Source: Coprococcus sp. (GTDB lineage Bacteria > Bacillota > Clostridia > Lachnospirales > Lachnospiraceae). From it: a stretch of 42,252 nt of DNA. The DNA lies in contig JAAWDY010000037.1 in the NCBI GenBank assembly GCA_022793995.1, positions 1-42,252 on the forward strand, given 5' to 3'. Below are positions 15,544 to 23,253 of this stretch, one piece after another. The stretch's first letter is position 1. Each line of letters starts with the position of its first letter. Below the pieces are notes generated by a model, which was given only the letters and a program-made list of their open reading frames with translations, did no database searches and was not told the DNA's origin. The position numbers were made by a program, and so were the translations under genes.

Positions 15544-16599
15544 CTATTCGCCCCAATGCTCCAGCTCGTCGCGCAACGCTCCTAGCAGTTCATCTTCCTT
15601 CACTTTTTTAATAATCTCGCCTTTTTTGAACACAAGGCCTTCTCCGATTCCACCCGCAATCCCGAGATCCGCTTCTTTCGCCTCCCCTGGTCCGTTCACG
15701 ACGCAGCCCATCACCGCCACCTTGATACCAAGGGGAAATTCATCCGCCATAGTTTCCACTTGGTTTGCAAGAGAGATCAGATCAATCTTTGTGCGCCCGC
15801 AGGTCGGACAGGATACCACCTCGATCCCTCCCTTTCTAAGACCCAGGGAACGCAGGATCAGTTTCGCACTTTTAATCTCTTCTACCGGATCTCCTGTGAG
15901 GGAGACGCGGATGGTATCGCCGATTCCCTGATACAAGATAATTCCAAGCCCAACCGAAGACTTAATGTTGCCGGATAAAAGAGTACCTGACTCTGTAATC
16001 CCCACGTGTAGAGGATACGGGCACTTCTGGGCGATCAATTCATGCGCCCTTACGCACATCATCACATCAGAAGATTTAATACTGACTACCAGCTTGTCAT
16101 ATCCCATACCTTCAATCATATGTACTTTGTCAAGAGCGCTCTCCACGATTCCTTCGGCGGTCACGCCTCCATATTTTTCCAGAATCTCTTTCTCCAAGGA
16201 TCCGCTGTTCACACCAACCCGGATCGGAACGCCTCCTGCTTTCGCCCGGTCCACCACCGCCTGGACGTTCTCACGGCTTCCGATATTTCCAGGATTGATA
16301 CGGATCTTATCCGCCCCGTTCTCCATGGATGCGATCGCAAGCTTATAGTCAAAATGGATGTCCGCCACCAGGGGGATATGAATCTGTTTCTTAATTTCCC
16401 TAAGCGCGTTCGCAGCGTCCATCGTCGGCACGGCGCAGCGGATGATCTCACAGCCTGCCCGCTCCAAAGCCAGAATCTGCCCGACTGTCGCCTGGATGTC
16501 CTCCGTCTTCGTGTTCGTCATGGACTGGATGGCAACCGGATTTCCTCCGCCGATCTTGACGTCGCCGATCTGAATGGTCTTCGTATCTTTTCTTGTCAT
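15544..16599 (-). CDS. ispG: 4-hydroxy-3-methylbut-2-enyl diphosphate synthase
   Basis: IspG/GcpE, the 4Fe-4S enzyme that converts MEcPP to HMBPP in the MEP isoprenoid pathway. Start set at 16599 (MTRKDTKTIQIGDVKIGG), preceded by AGGAGGCAGGAGT; the in-frame extension to 16674 lacks a ribosome binding site. The resulting 351 residues match the short bacterial form. Cluster cysteines are in SCPTCGRTKID and GCVVNGPGEA. The substrate-barrel motif GGGNPVAIQSMTNT is at the N-terminus. It is 3 bp upstream of polC. In many relatives dxr and the protease gene rseP come directly before ispG; here they are replaced by an unrelated membrane protein. Confidence 0.97.
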   Translation of the reverse strand: MTRKDTKTIQIGDVKIGGGNPVAIQSMTNTKTEDIQATVGQILALERAGCEIIRCAVPTMDAANALREIKKQIHIPLVADIHFDYKLAIASMENGADKIRINPGNIGSRENVQAVVDRAKAGGVPIRVGVNSGSLEKEILEKYGGVTAEGIVESALDKVHMIEGMGYDKLVVSIKSSDVMMCVRAHELIAQKCPYPLHVGITESGTLLSGNIKSSVGLGIILYQGIGDTIRVSLTGDPVEEIKSAKLILRSLGLRKGGIEVVSCPTCGRTKIDLISLANQVETMADEFPLGIKVAVMGCVVNGPGEAKEADLGIAGGIGEGLVFKKGEIIKKVKEDELLGALRDELEHWGE

Positions 16600-16639
16600 A
16601 CTCCTGCCTCCTTTTTCCTGATAAATGGGTACAGTGTAA

Positions 16640-16690
16640 AACCCTCTACGGCACGATGCATCATCCCCCGACACACCTGCAATAGAGGGT
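16640..16690 (-). terminator. Long-loop terminator between the 154-aa gene and ispG
   Basis: 8-bp perfect stem (ACCCTCTA / TAGAGGGT) followed on the minus strand by TTTTACACTG. The loop of about 34 nt can pair internally through G.U-rich helices. Confidence 0.5.
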
Positions 16691-16705
16691 CTTTCTCGCC
16701 CTATT

Positions 16706-17170
16706 CTATTTTACTTTGGTAAAAAACAACTGTTCGCCGTAATCCCATTCCGTCATGGTGAGCTCCTTCCCATCCACACTGTAGTGGAAAGATGTGGTAA
16801 GCTGGCTGATCGTGGAAGCGACCTCGGCGGAGGACACATCCCCTGAAAATTCCTTGGCAGCCTTCAAAATCTCCTCTGATTCCGCCCGAATCGTAATCTC
16901 CTTCGTAGATTTGTCGAGCGTATATTCCAGGTCCATAGTAAGCTCCTGCCCTTCTAACGCGCCTTCCCACACCAGATATGCTCTCCCTCCACTTCCGATC
17001 TCAAGCGTCATATCCGTATCTTCCTGCCTCCAAGTTCCCTTCAGCGGGTTTCCCAAAAAACCCCTTCCAATAAAAAAACCTGCCACAATCACGATCAACA
17101 CTGTGGCAAAAGCCGTTATGATCTTCCATTCTTTTCGTTGTTTTCCTTCAATATTCTCCGAATTCTGCAT
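16706..17170 (-). CDS. Membrane-anchored protein of unknown function (154 aa)
   Basis: One N-terminal membrane anchor (TAFATVLIVIVAGFFIGRGF, about residues 19-38) after a short charged cytoplasmic start, then an extracytoplasmic domain of about 115 residues with alternating beta-strand pattern: GTWRQEDTDMTLEIGSGG, LTMDLEYTLDK, ITIRAES, FHYSVDGKELTMTE. The layout resembles small lipocalin-like or 'DUF'-type stress domains in Clostridia that begin with a GTW motif; no precise family is claimed. Ribosome binding site GGAGGG, and a near-perfect promoter overlaps the end of cytX, so it is probably well expressed and independent of the thiamine operon. Confidence 0.75.
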   Translation of the reverse strand: MQNSENIEGKQRKEWKIITAFATVLIVIVAGFFIGRGFLGNPLKGTWRQEDTDMTLEIGSGGRAYLVWEGALEGQELTMDLEYTLDKSTKEITIRAESEEILKAAKEFSGDVSSAEVASTISQLTTSFHYSVDGKELTMTEWDYGEQLFFTKVK

Positions 17171-17213
17171 AGACTATTAACCCTCCGTAATAAGTCTGCC
17201 CTTCTTTCCTATC

Positions 17214-17242
17214 ATTATACGGGGTTTAAAGTTCTATGTCAA
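17214..17242 (-). promoter_or_regulatory. Full-consensus sigma-A promoter for the 154-aa gene
   Basis: TTGACA (17237-17242), exactly 17 bp, TATAAT (17214-17219) on the minus strand: consensus at all 12 positions. The -35 lies inside the last codons of cytX. Confidence 0.88.
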
Positions 17243-18409
17243 CGGTCTTGTCCTTGGAATCTTCGCTGCCGATGTGCAAATCAGTATCGTGATTATCATG
17301 TCTGGAAGCGTATTTCCGACAATAATATCTACTCGCATAAGCCCTCTGTAGACAATAAATCCTACAAACCATATCGCCAGATTCCTTATATTCGACGCCT
17401 GATGCGACATATCCTTTTTAAGTAGAAAAAAGTCGGCGATTTGGATCGCAATCATGGGGGCGAATACCGAGCCAATCAAGTACAAGAAATCTGTAATATC
17501 CGTTATCGGGAAAAAAATAGCTGCTACAGTCCCGACCACAGCCGCCGCGACGGCGAACCATTTCCCTTTACACTTTGTGGACACCGCTTCACTGGAAACG
17601 CCTGCGGAATACGCGTCCAAAAAAGTGGTCGTGACCGTGGAAAATACAATGATAAGGAGTCCTGCTGTTCCAAGTCCTGCCTTTACCATAATCTGTGCAA
17701 TATCGGATTTCCCTGTAAAAATGGCGGCCCCCATACCGATCACATACATCCAGCAACTTACCAATCCATACACAACCGCGCTGACCGCTGTTGCCTTTAC
17801 CGGCTCTTTTGCCTCCCTGGTATAGTCGCTAATAAGCGGAAGCCAGGAGAGAGGCATGGCAACGGAAAGCTCTACCGCTGCCCCAAATGTCATCCCTTCT
17901 GCAGATATCGCTGCCGGGGAGCCCTCCCCAAAGATGACAAAACATAAAATCACGGTAAGGATAAAGAGAGCTGTCATAGATACTGTGTTCACTTTCCCTA
18001 AATTCTCGATTCCAATCAGAATCCAAAGAATGATTAGAACACCAATCACTAGACACCAGTTCCCGTTTCCGACGGAAAGAATGCTGTCTGCCGCAAGCGC
18101 GCCGTCATAGATCATGATGGCAGTCCATCCTACAAGCTGTAAAATATTAAGTATGGAAAAGAGTAGGCTTCCTTTCTGCCCGAAACTCATCTTGGCTGTC
18201 TCCATTGCGCTTTTTCTCGTCTTTGCCCCGATTAGTCCAGCTGCAAACAGCATCCCGCAGCCGATCACATGACCTAAGAGGATAGCCAAAAGCCCTTTTG
18301 GGAATCCCAGAGGGGCAAAATAAGTTCCCGTAAGGATTTCAGCGATGGATACCCCCGCGCCAAACCAAATCAACCCGTTTTCAAATACAGAAGTTTGTTT
18401 CCCTTCCAT
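17234..18409 (-). CDS. cytX: Hydroxymethylpyrimidine transporter CytX (NCS1 family)
   Basis: A membrane permease of about 391 residues with some 10-12 hydrophobic helices, of the NCS1 nucleobase:cation symporter family. The N-terminus GLIWFGAGVSIAEILTGTYF is characteristic of CytX, which imports the thiamine pyrimidine precursor HMP. Position as the last gene after thiD, under the TPP riboswitch, supports that substrate. The ATG start at 18409 overlaps the thiD stop (TGATG), giving translational coupling; a GTG one codon earlier (18412) is also possible, with AGGAGG 7-10 nt upstream. No terminator is seen after it. Confidence 0.9.
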   Translation of the reverse strand: MEGKQTSVFENGLIWFGAGVSIAEILTGTYFAPLGFPKGLLAILLGHVIGCGMLFAAGLIGAKTRKSAMETAKMSFGQKGSLLFSILNILQLVGWTAIMIYDGALAADSILSVGNGNWCLVIGVLIILWILIGIENLGKVNTVSMTALFILTVILCFVIFGEGSPAAISAEGMTFGAAVELSVAMPLSWLPLISDYTREAKEPVKATAVSAVVYGLVSCWMYVIGMGAAIFTGKSDIAQIMVKAGLGTAGLLIIVFSTVTTTFLDAYSAGVSSEAVSTKCKGKWFAVAAAVVGTVAAIFFPITDITDFLYLIGSVFAPMIAIQIADFFLLKKDMSHQASNIRNLAIWFVGFIVYRGLMRVDIIVGNTLPDMIITILICTSAAKIPRTRPLT

Positions 18410-19218
18410 CACCTCCGTACCTCCTGCCCAAACTTTCCTGTCAAGGCAAAAGCATGATTCATCGGCCCGCTTCCCTGCCCCAGATCCAGCATCGCTTCCA
18501 AAGCCTCGGAAATATAATCTTTTGCTCTTCTAATCGAATCAGACAGAGAAAATCCCTTAGCAAGATTTGACGCGATCGCGCTGGAGAGCGTACATCCAGT
18601 CCCGTGAGTGTTCGGATTATGGATTCTTTGTCCTTTAAACCAGGTGTATTCTCCACCGCTGTATAGAAGGTCGTTTGCATCGTTTACATTGTGTCCCCCT
18701 TTACAGAGAACAGCACAGCCAAAAGTATCCCCGATCTTCTTTGCCGCAAAGCACATCTCTTCCTCATTATGAATTTCCATACCGGAAAGGACTTCCGCCT
18801 CCGGGATATTCGGGGTGATGACTGCTGCAATAGGAAACAATTCCTTCTTCATGATCTCGATCGCCTCGTTCCCCGTAAGTTTTGAGCCGCTTGCCGCCAC
18901 CATGACAGGGTCGACTACAATGTTTTCGGCCTGGTATTTCTTCAATTTCTCTGCGATCACACTCACAAGACTTCCTGAGGATACCATGCCGATTTTTACC
19001 GCGTCCGGGCGGATATCCTCAAAAACCCGATCCATCTGTTCCGCTAAAAATTCAGGGTTCACTTCGTAAACCCCTGATACGCCGGTCGTGTTCTGCGCGG
19101 TCAGAGCTGTAATCGCCGTCATCGCATATACACCATTCATTGTCATTGTCTTGATATCTGCCTGAATGCCGGCGCCTCCGCTGGAATCACTTCCCGCGAT
19201 TGATAATGCTGTTCTCAT
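18409..19218 (-). CDS. thiD: Hydroxymethylpyrimidine / phosphomethylpyrimidine kinase
   Basis: ThiD phosphorylates HMP to HMP-P and then HMP-PP. Start at 19218 (MRTALSIAGSDSSGGAG) with AAGGAG 8 nt upstream; an in-frame extension to 19269 is less likely. The 269 residues match the family. Ribokinase-fold motifs: AGSDSSGGAGIQADIK (substrate pocket), VVDPVMVAASG, and the anion hole THGTGCTLSSAIA with the catalytic Cys-containing loop. Fourth gene of the thiamine operon, separated from the HAD gene by about 200 bp holding dispersed element copy B, and overlapping cytX. Confidence 0.97.
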   Translation of the reverse strand: MRTALSIAGSDSSGGAGIQADIKTMTMNGVYAMTAITALTAQNTTGVSGVYEVNPEFLAEQMDRVFEDIRPDAVKIGMVSSGSLVSVIAEKLKKYQAENIVVDPVMVAASGSKLTGNEAIEIMKKELFPIAAVITPNIPEAEVLSGMEIHNEEEMCFAAKKIGDTFGCAVLCKGGHNVNDANDLLYSGGEYTWFKGQRIHNPNTHGTGCTLSSAIASNLAKGFSLSDSIRRAKDYISEALEAMLDLGQGSGPMNHAFALTGKFGQEVRR

Positions 19219-19311
19219 CTTTGTATCTCCTTTCGTTGTCTGCATTATTTTCAACTGTACAAGTAGCATTATTTTTCTAAAGCGACAAAAAGTGGTGCCC
19301 CCGGTCTGCCG

Positions 19312-19413
19312 CTACCTATTAAAACCCACCGCCGAATAGGCGATTCAATTCAGGAATCCCGAGTGCCGTGGCATGAGGGATACCTATTAAAACCCATCGC
19401 CGAATAGGCGATT
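19312..19413. repeat. Dispersed element, copy B (inside the thiamine operon)
   Basis: Near-identical 33-bp direct repeats (TACCTATTAAAACCCA then the hairpin with loop GAATA), period 68; hairpins at 19328-19344 and 19396-19412. The core hairpin is CCCGAGTGC-CGTG-GCATGAGGG (19358-19379). The change GCAC to GCAT, relative to copy A, keeps pairing as G.U on the plus strand. It lies 5 bp from the HAD gene stop, antisense to the operon. Confidence 0.85.
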
Positions 19414-19418
19414 TTGAT

Positions 19419-20081
19419 TTAATCCAGGGAACTCAGGAATTTCTGCAAAACATCCCATTCATTGAAATCATGTAAATACACATCTGCAATTTCTTTCAGC
19501 CCCGCCTGTTCTTTCTCATACTTATCATAAACTGCCGCTACCAGAAAGCCGTCGTTTTTTGCTGTCTGCGCCGCATGGAGCGCGTCCTCAAACACCAGTG
19601 TGCTCTCCTTATTGGTTTTCAGATGATTCATCGCCTCCCGGTAGATCACAGGCGTATCTTTGCCATGCCCAACGGAAGTACAGGTAAATATTTCGGAAAA
19701 GTATTTTCTGATGCCGCACCGCTTAAGTGCCGCTTCCACATAAGGTCTGTCCGTAGCCGTAGCGATACACATCGAAACTCCCATGTTACCGAGCCTCTCT
19801 AAAAAGTCAGCTGTGTAGGGTTTTAGCCCGATTTCATATTTATAATACTTCTCGATCTGCGCATTCACCCCATCCATGATCGCGTCCGTTGAAAGCGGAA
19901 CTCCGTATTGTTCCCTGTAGTAACAAGCCGCCTGGTACAGACTCATGTTTTTAAAAACTTCGTTTAGTTTTTCTTTTGGTTCATAGCCTAGGGAACGCAG
20001 ATAATCTTCCCCGATACTTTCCCAGATAAACATAGAGTCAAACAAGGTTCCGTCCGCGTCAAAAATTGCTCCTCTGATCAT
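19419..20081 (-). CDS. HAD-family phosphatase within the thiamine operon
   Basis: A 220-residue haloacid dehalogenase-like hydrolase of the beta-phosphoglucomutase/GPH type, with a helical cap between motifs I and II. Motif I FDADGTLFDS gives D8 as nucleophile and D10 as acid; motif II is CIATATDRP; Lys is in GHGKDTP; motif IV is VFEDALHAAQTAK. Its ATGA overlap with thiE (4 bp) shows tight coupling. The likely job is dephosphorylation of a thiamine-pathway phosphate such as thiamine monophosphate, which would be needed if the cell makes TPP from free thiamine. This is inferred from position only; general sugar-phosphatase activity is the alternative. Confidence 0.85.
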   Translation of the reverse strand: MIRGAIFDADGTLFDSMFIWESIGEDYLRSLGYEPKEKLNEVFKNMSLYQAACYYREQYGVPLSTDAIMDGVNAQIEKYYKYEIGLKPYTADFLERLGNMGVSMCIATATDRPYVEAALKRCGIRKYFSEIFTCTSVGHGKDTPVIYREAMNHLKTNKESTLVFEDALHAAQTAKNDGFLVAAVYDKYEKEQAGLKEIADVYLHDFNEWDVLQKFLSSLD

Positions 20082-20719
20082 TTTTTCACCATTTGCTCTG
20101 CCATACTCTTAAGTTCCGCGGTTGCCTCCCGGATATCCTCCGCTGCGAAAATAGCGCTTATCACCGCGATTCCACAGCACCCACTTCCCTTTAGTTCCAT
20201 TATGTTATGTTTCCCAATTCCGCCGATTGCAATGACCGGAATCTGTACCGCGCTGCAGATTGCTCTGAGAGTCGTAAGGCTCACGTCATCCGCGTCCGCT
20301 TTGGAACCCGTTGGAAATACTGCGCCGACGCCCAGATAATCCGCTCCGTGCCGCTCGGCAAGGACTGCCTGTTCCACCGTCTGCGCGGAGACTCCGATGA
20401 TTTTATCATCTCCTAGAATCGTCCGGACATTCCCTGTTTCCATATCGCTTTGTCCCACATGGACTCCGTCCGCGTCGACCATCTTGGCAATCTCCACATT
20501 ATCGTTGATGACAAAAGGAACACAGAAACGTCCGCACAGCTCTTTGATTTCCCGGGCTTCTTTTAGAAAATTCTCTGTATCCAGTTCCTTTTCTCGAAGC
20601 TGGATAAAGGTAGCGCCGCCTTTAAGCGCCTCTTCCACCTGTTCATAGAGCGTCTTTTCTCCCAGCCATGTACGGTCAGTCACGGCGTATAAAAGCAGGT
20701 CCTTTTTATCGCACCTCAT
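20078..20719 (-). CDS. thiE: Thiamine-phosphate synthase
   Basis: ThiE joins HMP-PP and thiazole phosphate to give thiamine monophosphate. The 213-residue TIM barrel has family motifs FIQLREKE, VPFVINDN, DGVHVGQSDM, LGVGAVFPTGSK and VIAIGGIGKHNI. It overlaps thiM by 14 bp at its start and the HAD gene by 4 bp at its end. It is regulated with the operon by the TPP riboswitch. Confidence 0.97.
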   Translation of the reverse strand: MRCDKKDLLLYAVTDRTWLGEKTLYEQVEEALKGGATFIQLREKELDTENFLKEAREIKELCGRFCVPFVINDNVEIAKMVDADGVHVGQSDMETGNVRTILGDDKIIGVSAQTVEQAVLAERHGADYLGVGAVFPTGSKADADDVSLTTLRAICSAVQIPVIAIGGIGKHNIMELKGSGCCGIAVISAIFAAEDIREATAELKSMAEQMVKK

Positions 20720-21527
20720 ATTGGGCCCCCTTATTCAGCGTATCCCCATCCATATGGTACACTGCGTCGATCATACGGTTTCGGTAAGTGGAATTGCCTT
20801 CTCCTTCCTGCAGGCGCTCATACCCGATTTCCCCTGCAAGCCCCATCGCGCAGACAGCGGCCGCAGCTGCCTCAGTCTTGTTCGTCGGATTTGCTGTAAT
20901 ATAGGCTGTCATCATCCCGGAAAGCTGGCATCCCGTTCCAGTGATCTTACTCATCTCGGCACGGCCGTTTCGGATTATAAAACATCTTTCACCGTCAGAT
21001 ACCAGATCGATCTTCCCCGTGACAACAATGATGGCTCCGGTTTCTTTGGCAAACTTGTTCACAAATTCGACCATTGAGTCCAGGTTTTCTTCCGTCACTG
21101 CGTCCGCCGCGTCCGCGTCGACCCCTTTCGTTGTCCCCGAGCCTGCGGCAAGCGTCTTGATCTCTGAAACATTTCCCCGGATTACGTCTAACTTGATTTT
21201 CTCCATAATCGAAAGGGCCGTATTTGTGCGGAGCGAACTTGCGCCGGCTCCCACTGGGTCGAGAAGAACTGGATGCCCTAGTTCATTTGCCTTCGCACCT
21301 GCAAGAAACATTCCTTCAATACTTCTCTTATTCAGCGTGCCGATATTGATGTTCAATCCGCCGCAGATGGACGTGATCTCCTCCACATCCTCGGGTTCAT
21401 CCGACATGATCGGGCTTCCTCCGCAGGCAAGCAGCACATTCGCCACATCGTTTACCGTAACATAATTCGTTATGTTATGGACAAGCGGCGCCGATTTCCT
21501 AACATTTTCCAGACAGTCTCCTAACAT
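20706..21527 (-). CDS. thiM: Hydroxyethylthiazole kinase
   Basis: ThiM phosphorylates salvaged thiazole alcohol (HET) to HET-P for ThiE. At 273 residues it is a typical ribokinase-fold member: PLVHNITNYVTVNDVAN at the N-terminus, SPIMSDEPEDVEE, LLDPVGAGASSLR, DVIRGNVSEIKTLA, and the catalytic Cys in ITGTGCQLSGM. First gene of the operon, with AGAGGA before the ATG, and directly downstream of the TPP riboswitch and terminator. Confidence 0.97.
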   Translation of the reverse strand: MLGDCLENVRKSAPLVHNITNYVTVNDVANVLLACGGSPIMSDEPEDVEEITSICGGLNINIGTLNKRSIEGMFLAGAKANELGHPVLLDPVGAGASSLRTNTALSIMEKIKLDVIRGNVSEIKTLAAGSGTTKGVDADAADAVTEENLDSMVEFVNKFAKETGAIIVVTGKIDLVSDGERCFIIRNGRAEMSKITGTGCQLSGMMTAYITANPTNKTEAAAAAVCAMGLAGEIGYERLQEGEGNSTYRNRMIDAVYHMDGDTLNKGAQYEVR

Positions 21528-21582
21528 CTTTTTTCCTCTTTTCTTAAAATACTCATTATCCAGCGGAATCTCTCCCAGAGGG

Positions 21583-21625
21583 TTTTTATCATATTAGGGA
21601 AAAAGTTTCCTACTATGATAAAAAA
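21583..21625 (-). other. Second leader hairpin overlapping the riboswitch terminator U-run
   Basis: An 11-bp perfect stem (TTTTTATCATA / TATGATAAAAA) with inner TAGG/CCTA lies right after the riboswitch terminator; its 5' arm uses the same U-tract. It leaves the thiM ribosome binding site free. It may be a back-up terminator, an RNA stabiliser or a competing fold. Confidence 0.6.
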
Positions 21626-21661
21626 GAGCAGGTATACCAAAAGTATCGGCATATCCGCTCT
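21621..21661 (-). terminator. Riboswitch expression-platform terminator
   Basis: The minus strand reads GAGCGGATATGCC, a loop of about 9 nt, then GGTATACCTGCTC, then six T. A stem of about 12 bp with one A.C mismatch. It lies 18 nt after the TPP aptamer, as expected for TPP-induced premature termination. Confidence 0.9.
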
Positions 21662-21679
21662 AAAACTGCTCATTATATG

Positions 21680-21764
21680 TCCCTACGTTGGCATTATCCA
21701 AATCAGGTCTATGGGTCGAAGTTACATACCTTCCTCTCAGCCTGTCACACAAGCTCCCCGCTGT
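21680..21764 (-). promoter_or_regulatory. TPP riboswitch (THI box)
   Basis: The minus strand shows the conserved THI-box elements in order: GCGGGGAGC, GGCTGAGAGG, ACCTGATTTGGATAAT, GCCAACGTAGGGA. The pyrimidine-sensing CUGAGA and the pyrophosphate-sensing arm are both intact. It precedes thiM and controls the whole thiM-thiE-HAD-thiD-cytX operon by termination. Confidence 0.97.
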
Positions 21765-21780
21765 TTAATTGTCACTGTTT

Positions 21781-21808
21781 ATTATAACAGGTTTCTGTTA
21801 AAAAGCAA
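21781..21808 (-). promoter_or_regulatory. Promoter of the thiamine operon
   Basis: TTGCTT (21803-21808), 16 bp, TATAAT (21781-21786) on the minus strand. Start of transcription is near 21774, about 10 nt before the aptamer. Only 7 bp separate the promoter from the MATE stop codon. Confidence 0.8.
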
Positions 21809-21815
21809 TATTTTT

Positions 21816-23165
21816 CTACTCCCGCAATTCTGTTTTCGATCTCAATTTCTTATGTATATACCAATAATAGTATGGTATCAACGGAATCAGGGCGCTGATC
21901 CACGCCGCCGGATCCGTCATGCATATTCCGGCAAATTGAAACGGCTCGAATAAAATTCTAACCGCGACCGCTCTCGCAAGCAGTTCAAATATCCCGCCAA
22001 GCATGGGCACAAGTCCGTTCCCCAGGCCTTGAAGCGTATTTCTGTAAATAAATATCAATCCTAACGGAAAATAGAACCATAGGCAGATATGCAGCATCTG
22101 CTTTGCTATCTCCTGAAGCCGTCCTGTCGGATCCTCCGCAAATATCTGAACCATAGGCGCTAAAAAGAAATAAGCGGCGATCATAATGATAACGCTATAT
22201 ATTCCGGCGATCAACACGCTCGTACTCACGCCTTTTCTAATTCTCTCATACTTTCCGGCCCCATAGTTCTGCCCCACATATGTAGCCATTGCGGTTCCAA
22301 GCGACGGATACGCCTGCATTATTACATTTTGTATTTTATTTGCCGCTGTATACGACGCAATATAAGTCTCTCCCAAACTATTTAAAGAAGACTGTACAAG
22401 CATACCGCCGAGAGCTGTAATGGAAAACTGCAATCCCATCGGCACTCCCATTTTCAAAAGTTTCCATATACTCTGTATAGAAAATTTGCTGTCAACTCTT
22501 CCAAACCGTATGATTTCATATTTCTTTCCCACATAAATCAGACACAGAACTGCGGACACTCCCTGAGAAATTACTGTGGCGAGCGCGGCTCCCGGCACTC
22601 CGAACGGAAGCACAGCCACAAACAGGATATCAAGCACAATATTGAAAAGAGACGATATAATCAAAAAATATAACGGCGTCTTGCTGTCCCCAAGCGCCCT
22701 GGCGGTCGCCGCAAGCATATTATAGAGAATCGTAACCGGGACGCCTGCATATATAATTCCAATATACCCTTTTGTCATATCAAATATATTATCAGGTATA
22801 TTGATTGCCCTTAAAATCCTTTCATTTACGAAAAAAAGCCCGATCGTCATCACAACTGCAAAAAAGACGCAGACAAACACAGACATAGCCATGTAATGTT
22901 TCAGGCTCTTCTCGTCTTTGGCTCCATACGCCTGCGCAATCAAAATCGAAAATCCGCTTGTAATTCCAAGAATCCATCCGATTACAAAGAAACTCACATA
23001 TGTGGTACTCCCCACAGAGGCAAGGGCGTCTACCCCGAGAAAACGCCCCACAATCATAGAATCCGCAATATTATAAAAATTTTGAAAAAGCCCGCCGCAT
23101 AGAACAGGAAGCATGAACGTCAGTATTAATTTGAGTGGTTTTCCTTCCGTCATATTTTTTGCCAT
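21816..23165 (-). CDS. MATE-family multidrug/toxin efflux transporter
   Basis: A 449-residue, 12-helix MATE exporter, probably Na+- or H+-coupled, of the DinF/NorM-like clostridial branch. Family features: a first helix LILTFMLPVLCGGLFQNFYNIADSM with the NxxD-type DSMIVGRFLG following, two homologous six-helix halves, and YVGQNYGAGKYERIRKG in the second half (mirroring IAQAYGAKDEKSLKHY in the first). Start ATG with AGAGGA upstream and a good promoter at 23210-23237. Substrate unknown. Lies between the thiamine and hsd operons but belongs to neither. Confidence 0.92.
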   Translation of the reverse strand: MAKNMTEGKPLKLILTFMLPVLCGGLFQNFYNIADSMIVGRFLGVDALASVGSTTYVSFFVIGWILGITSGFSILIAQAYGAKDEKSLKHYMAMSVFVCVFFAVVMTIGLFFVNERILRAINIPDNIFDMTKGYIGIIYAGVPVTILYNMLAATARALGDSKTPLYFLIISSLFNIVLDILFVAVLPFGVPGAALATVISQGVSAVLCLIYVGKKYEIIRFGRVDSKFSIQSIWKLLKMGVPMGLQFSITALGGMLVQSSLNSLGETYIASYTAANKIQNVIMQAYPSLGTAMATYVGQNYGAGKYERIRKGVSTSVLIAGIYSVIIMIAAYFFLAPMVQIFAEDPTGRLQEIAKQMLHICLWFYFPLGLIFIYRNTLQGLGNGLVPMLGGIFELLARAVAVRILFEPFQFAGICMTDPAAWISALIPLIPYYYWYIHKKLRSKTELRE

Positions 23166-23209
23166 CGTATTGTCCTCTTACATCTCTTTTCTTTTCACAA
23201 CAATACCCT

Positions 23210-23237
23210 ATTATACACAAAAAATATATAATTACAA
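23210..23237 (-). promoter_or_regulatory. Promoter of the MATE gene
   Basis: TTGTAA (23232-23237), 16 bp, TATAAT (23210-23215) on the minus strand, just after the hsdS stop codon. Confidence 0.75.
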
Positions 23238-23253
23238 AGAAAAATTTTCGTCT

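Noticed and set aside
15137-15931. 264-codon plus-strand ORF spanning the polC-ispG junction
   Set aside because: Ser/Pro-rich shadow of two real genes.
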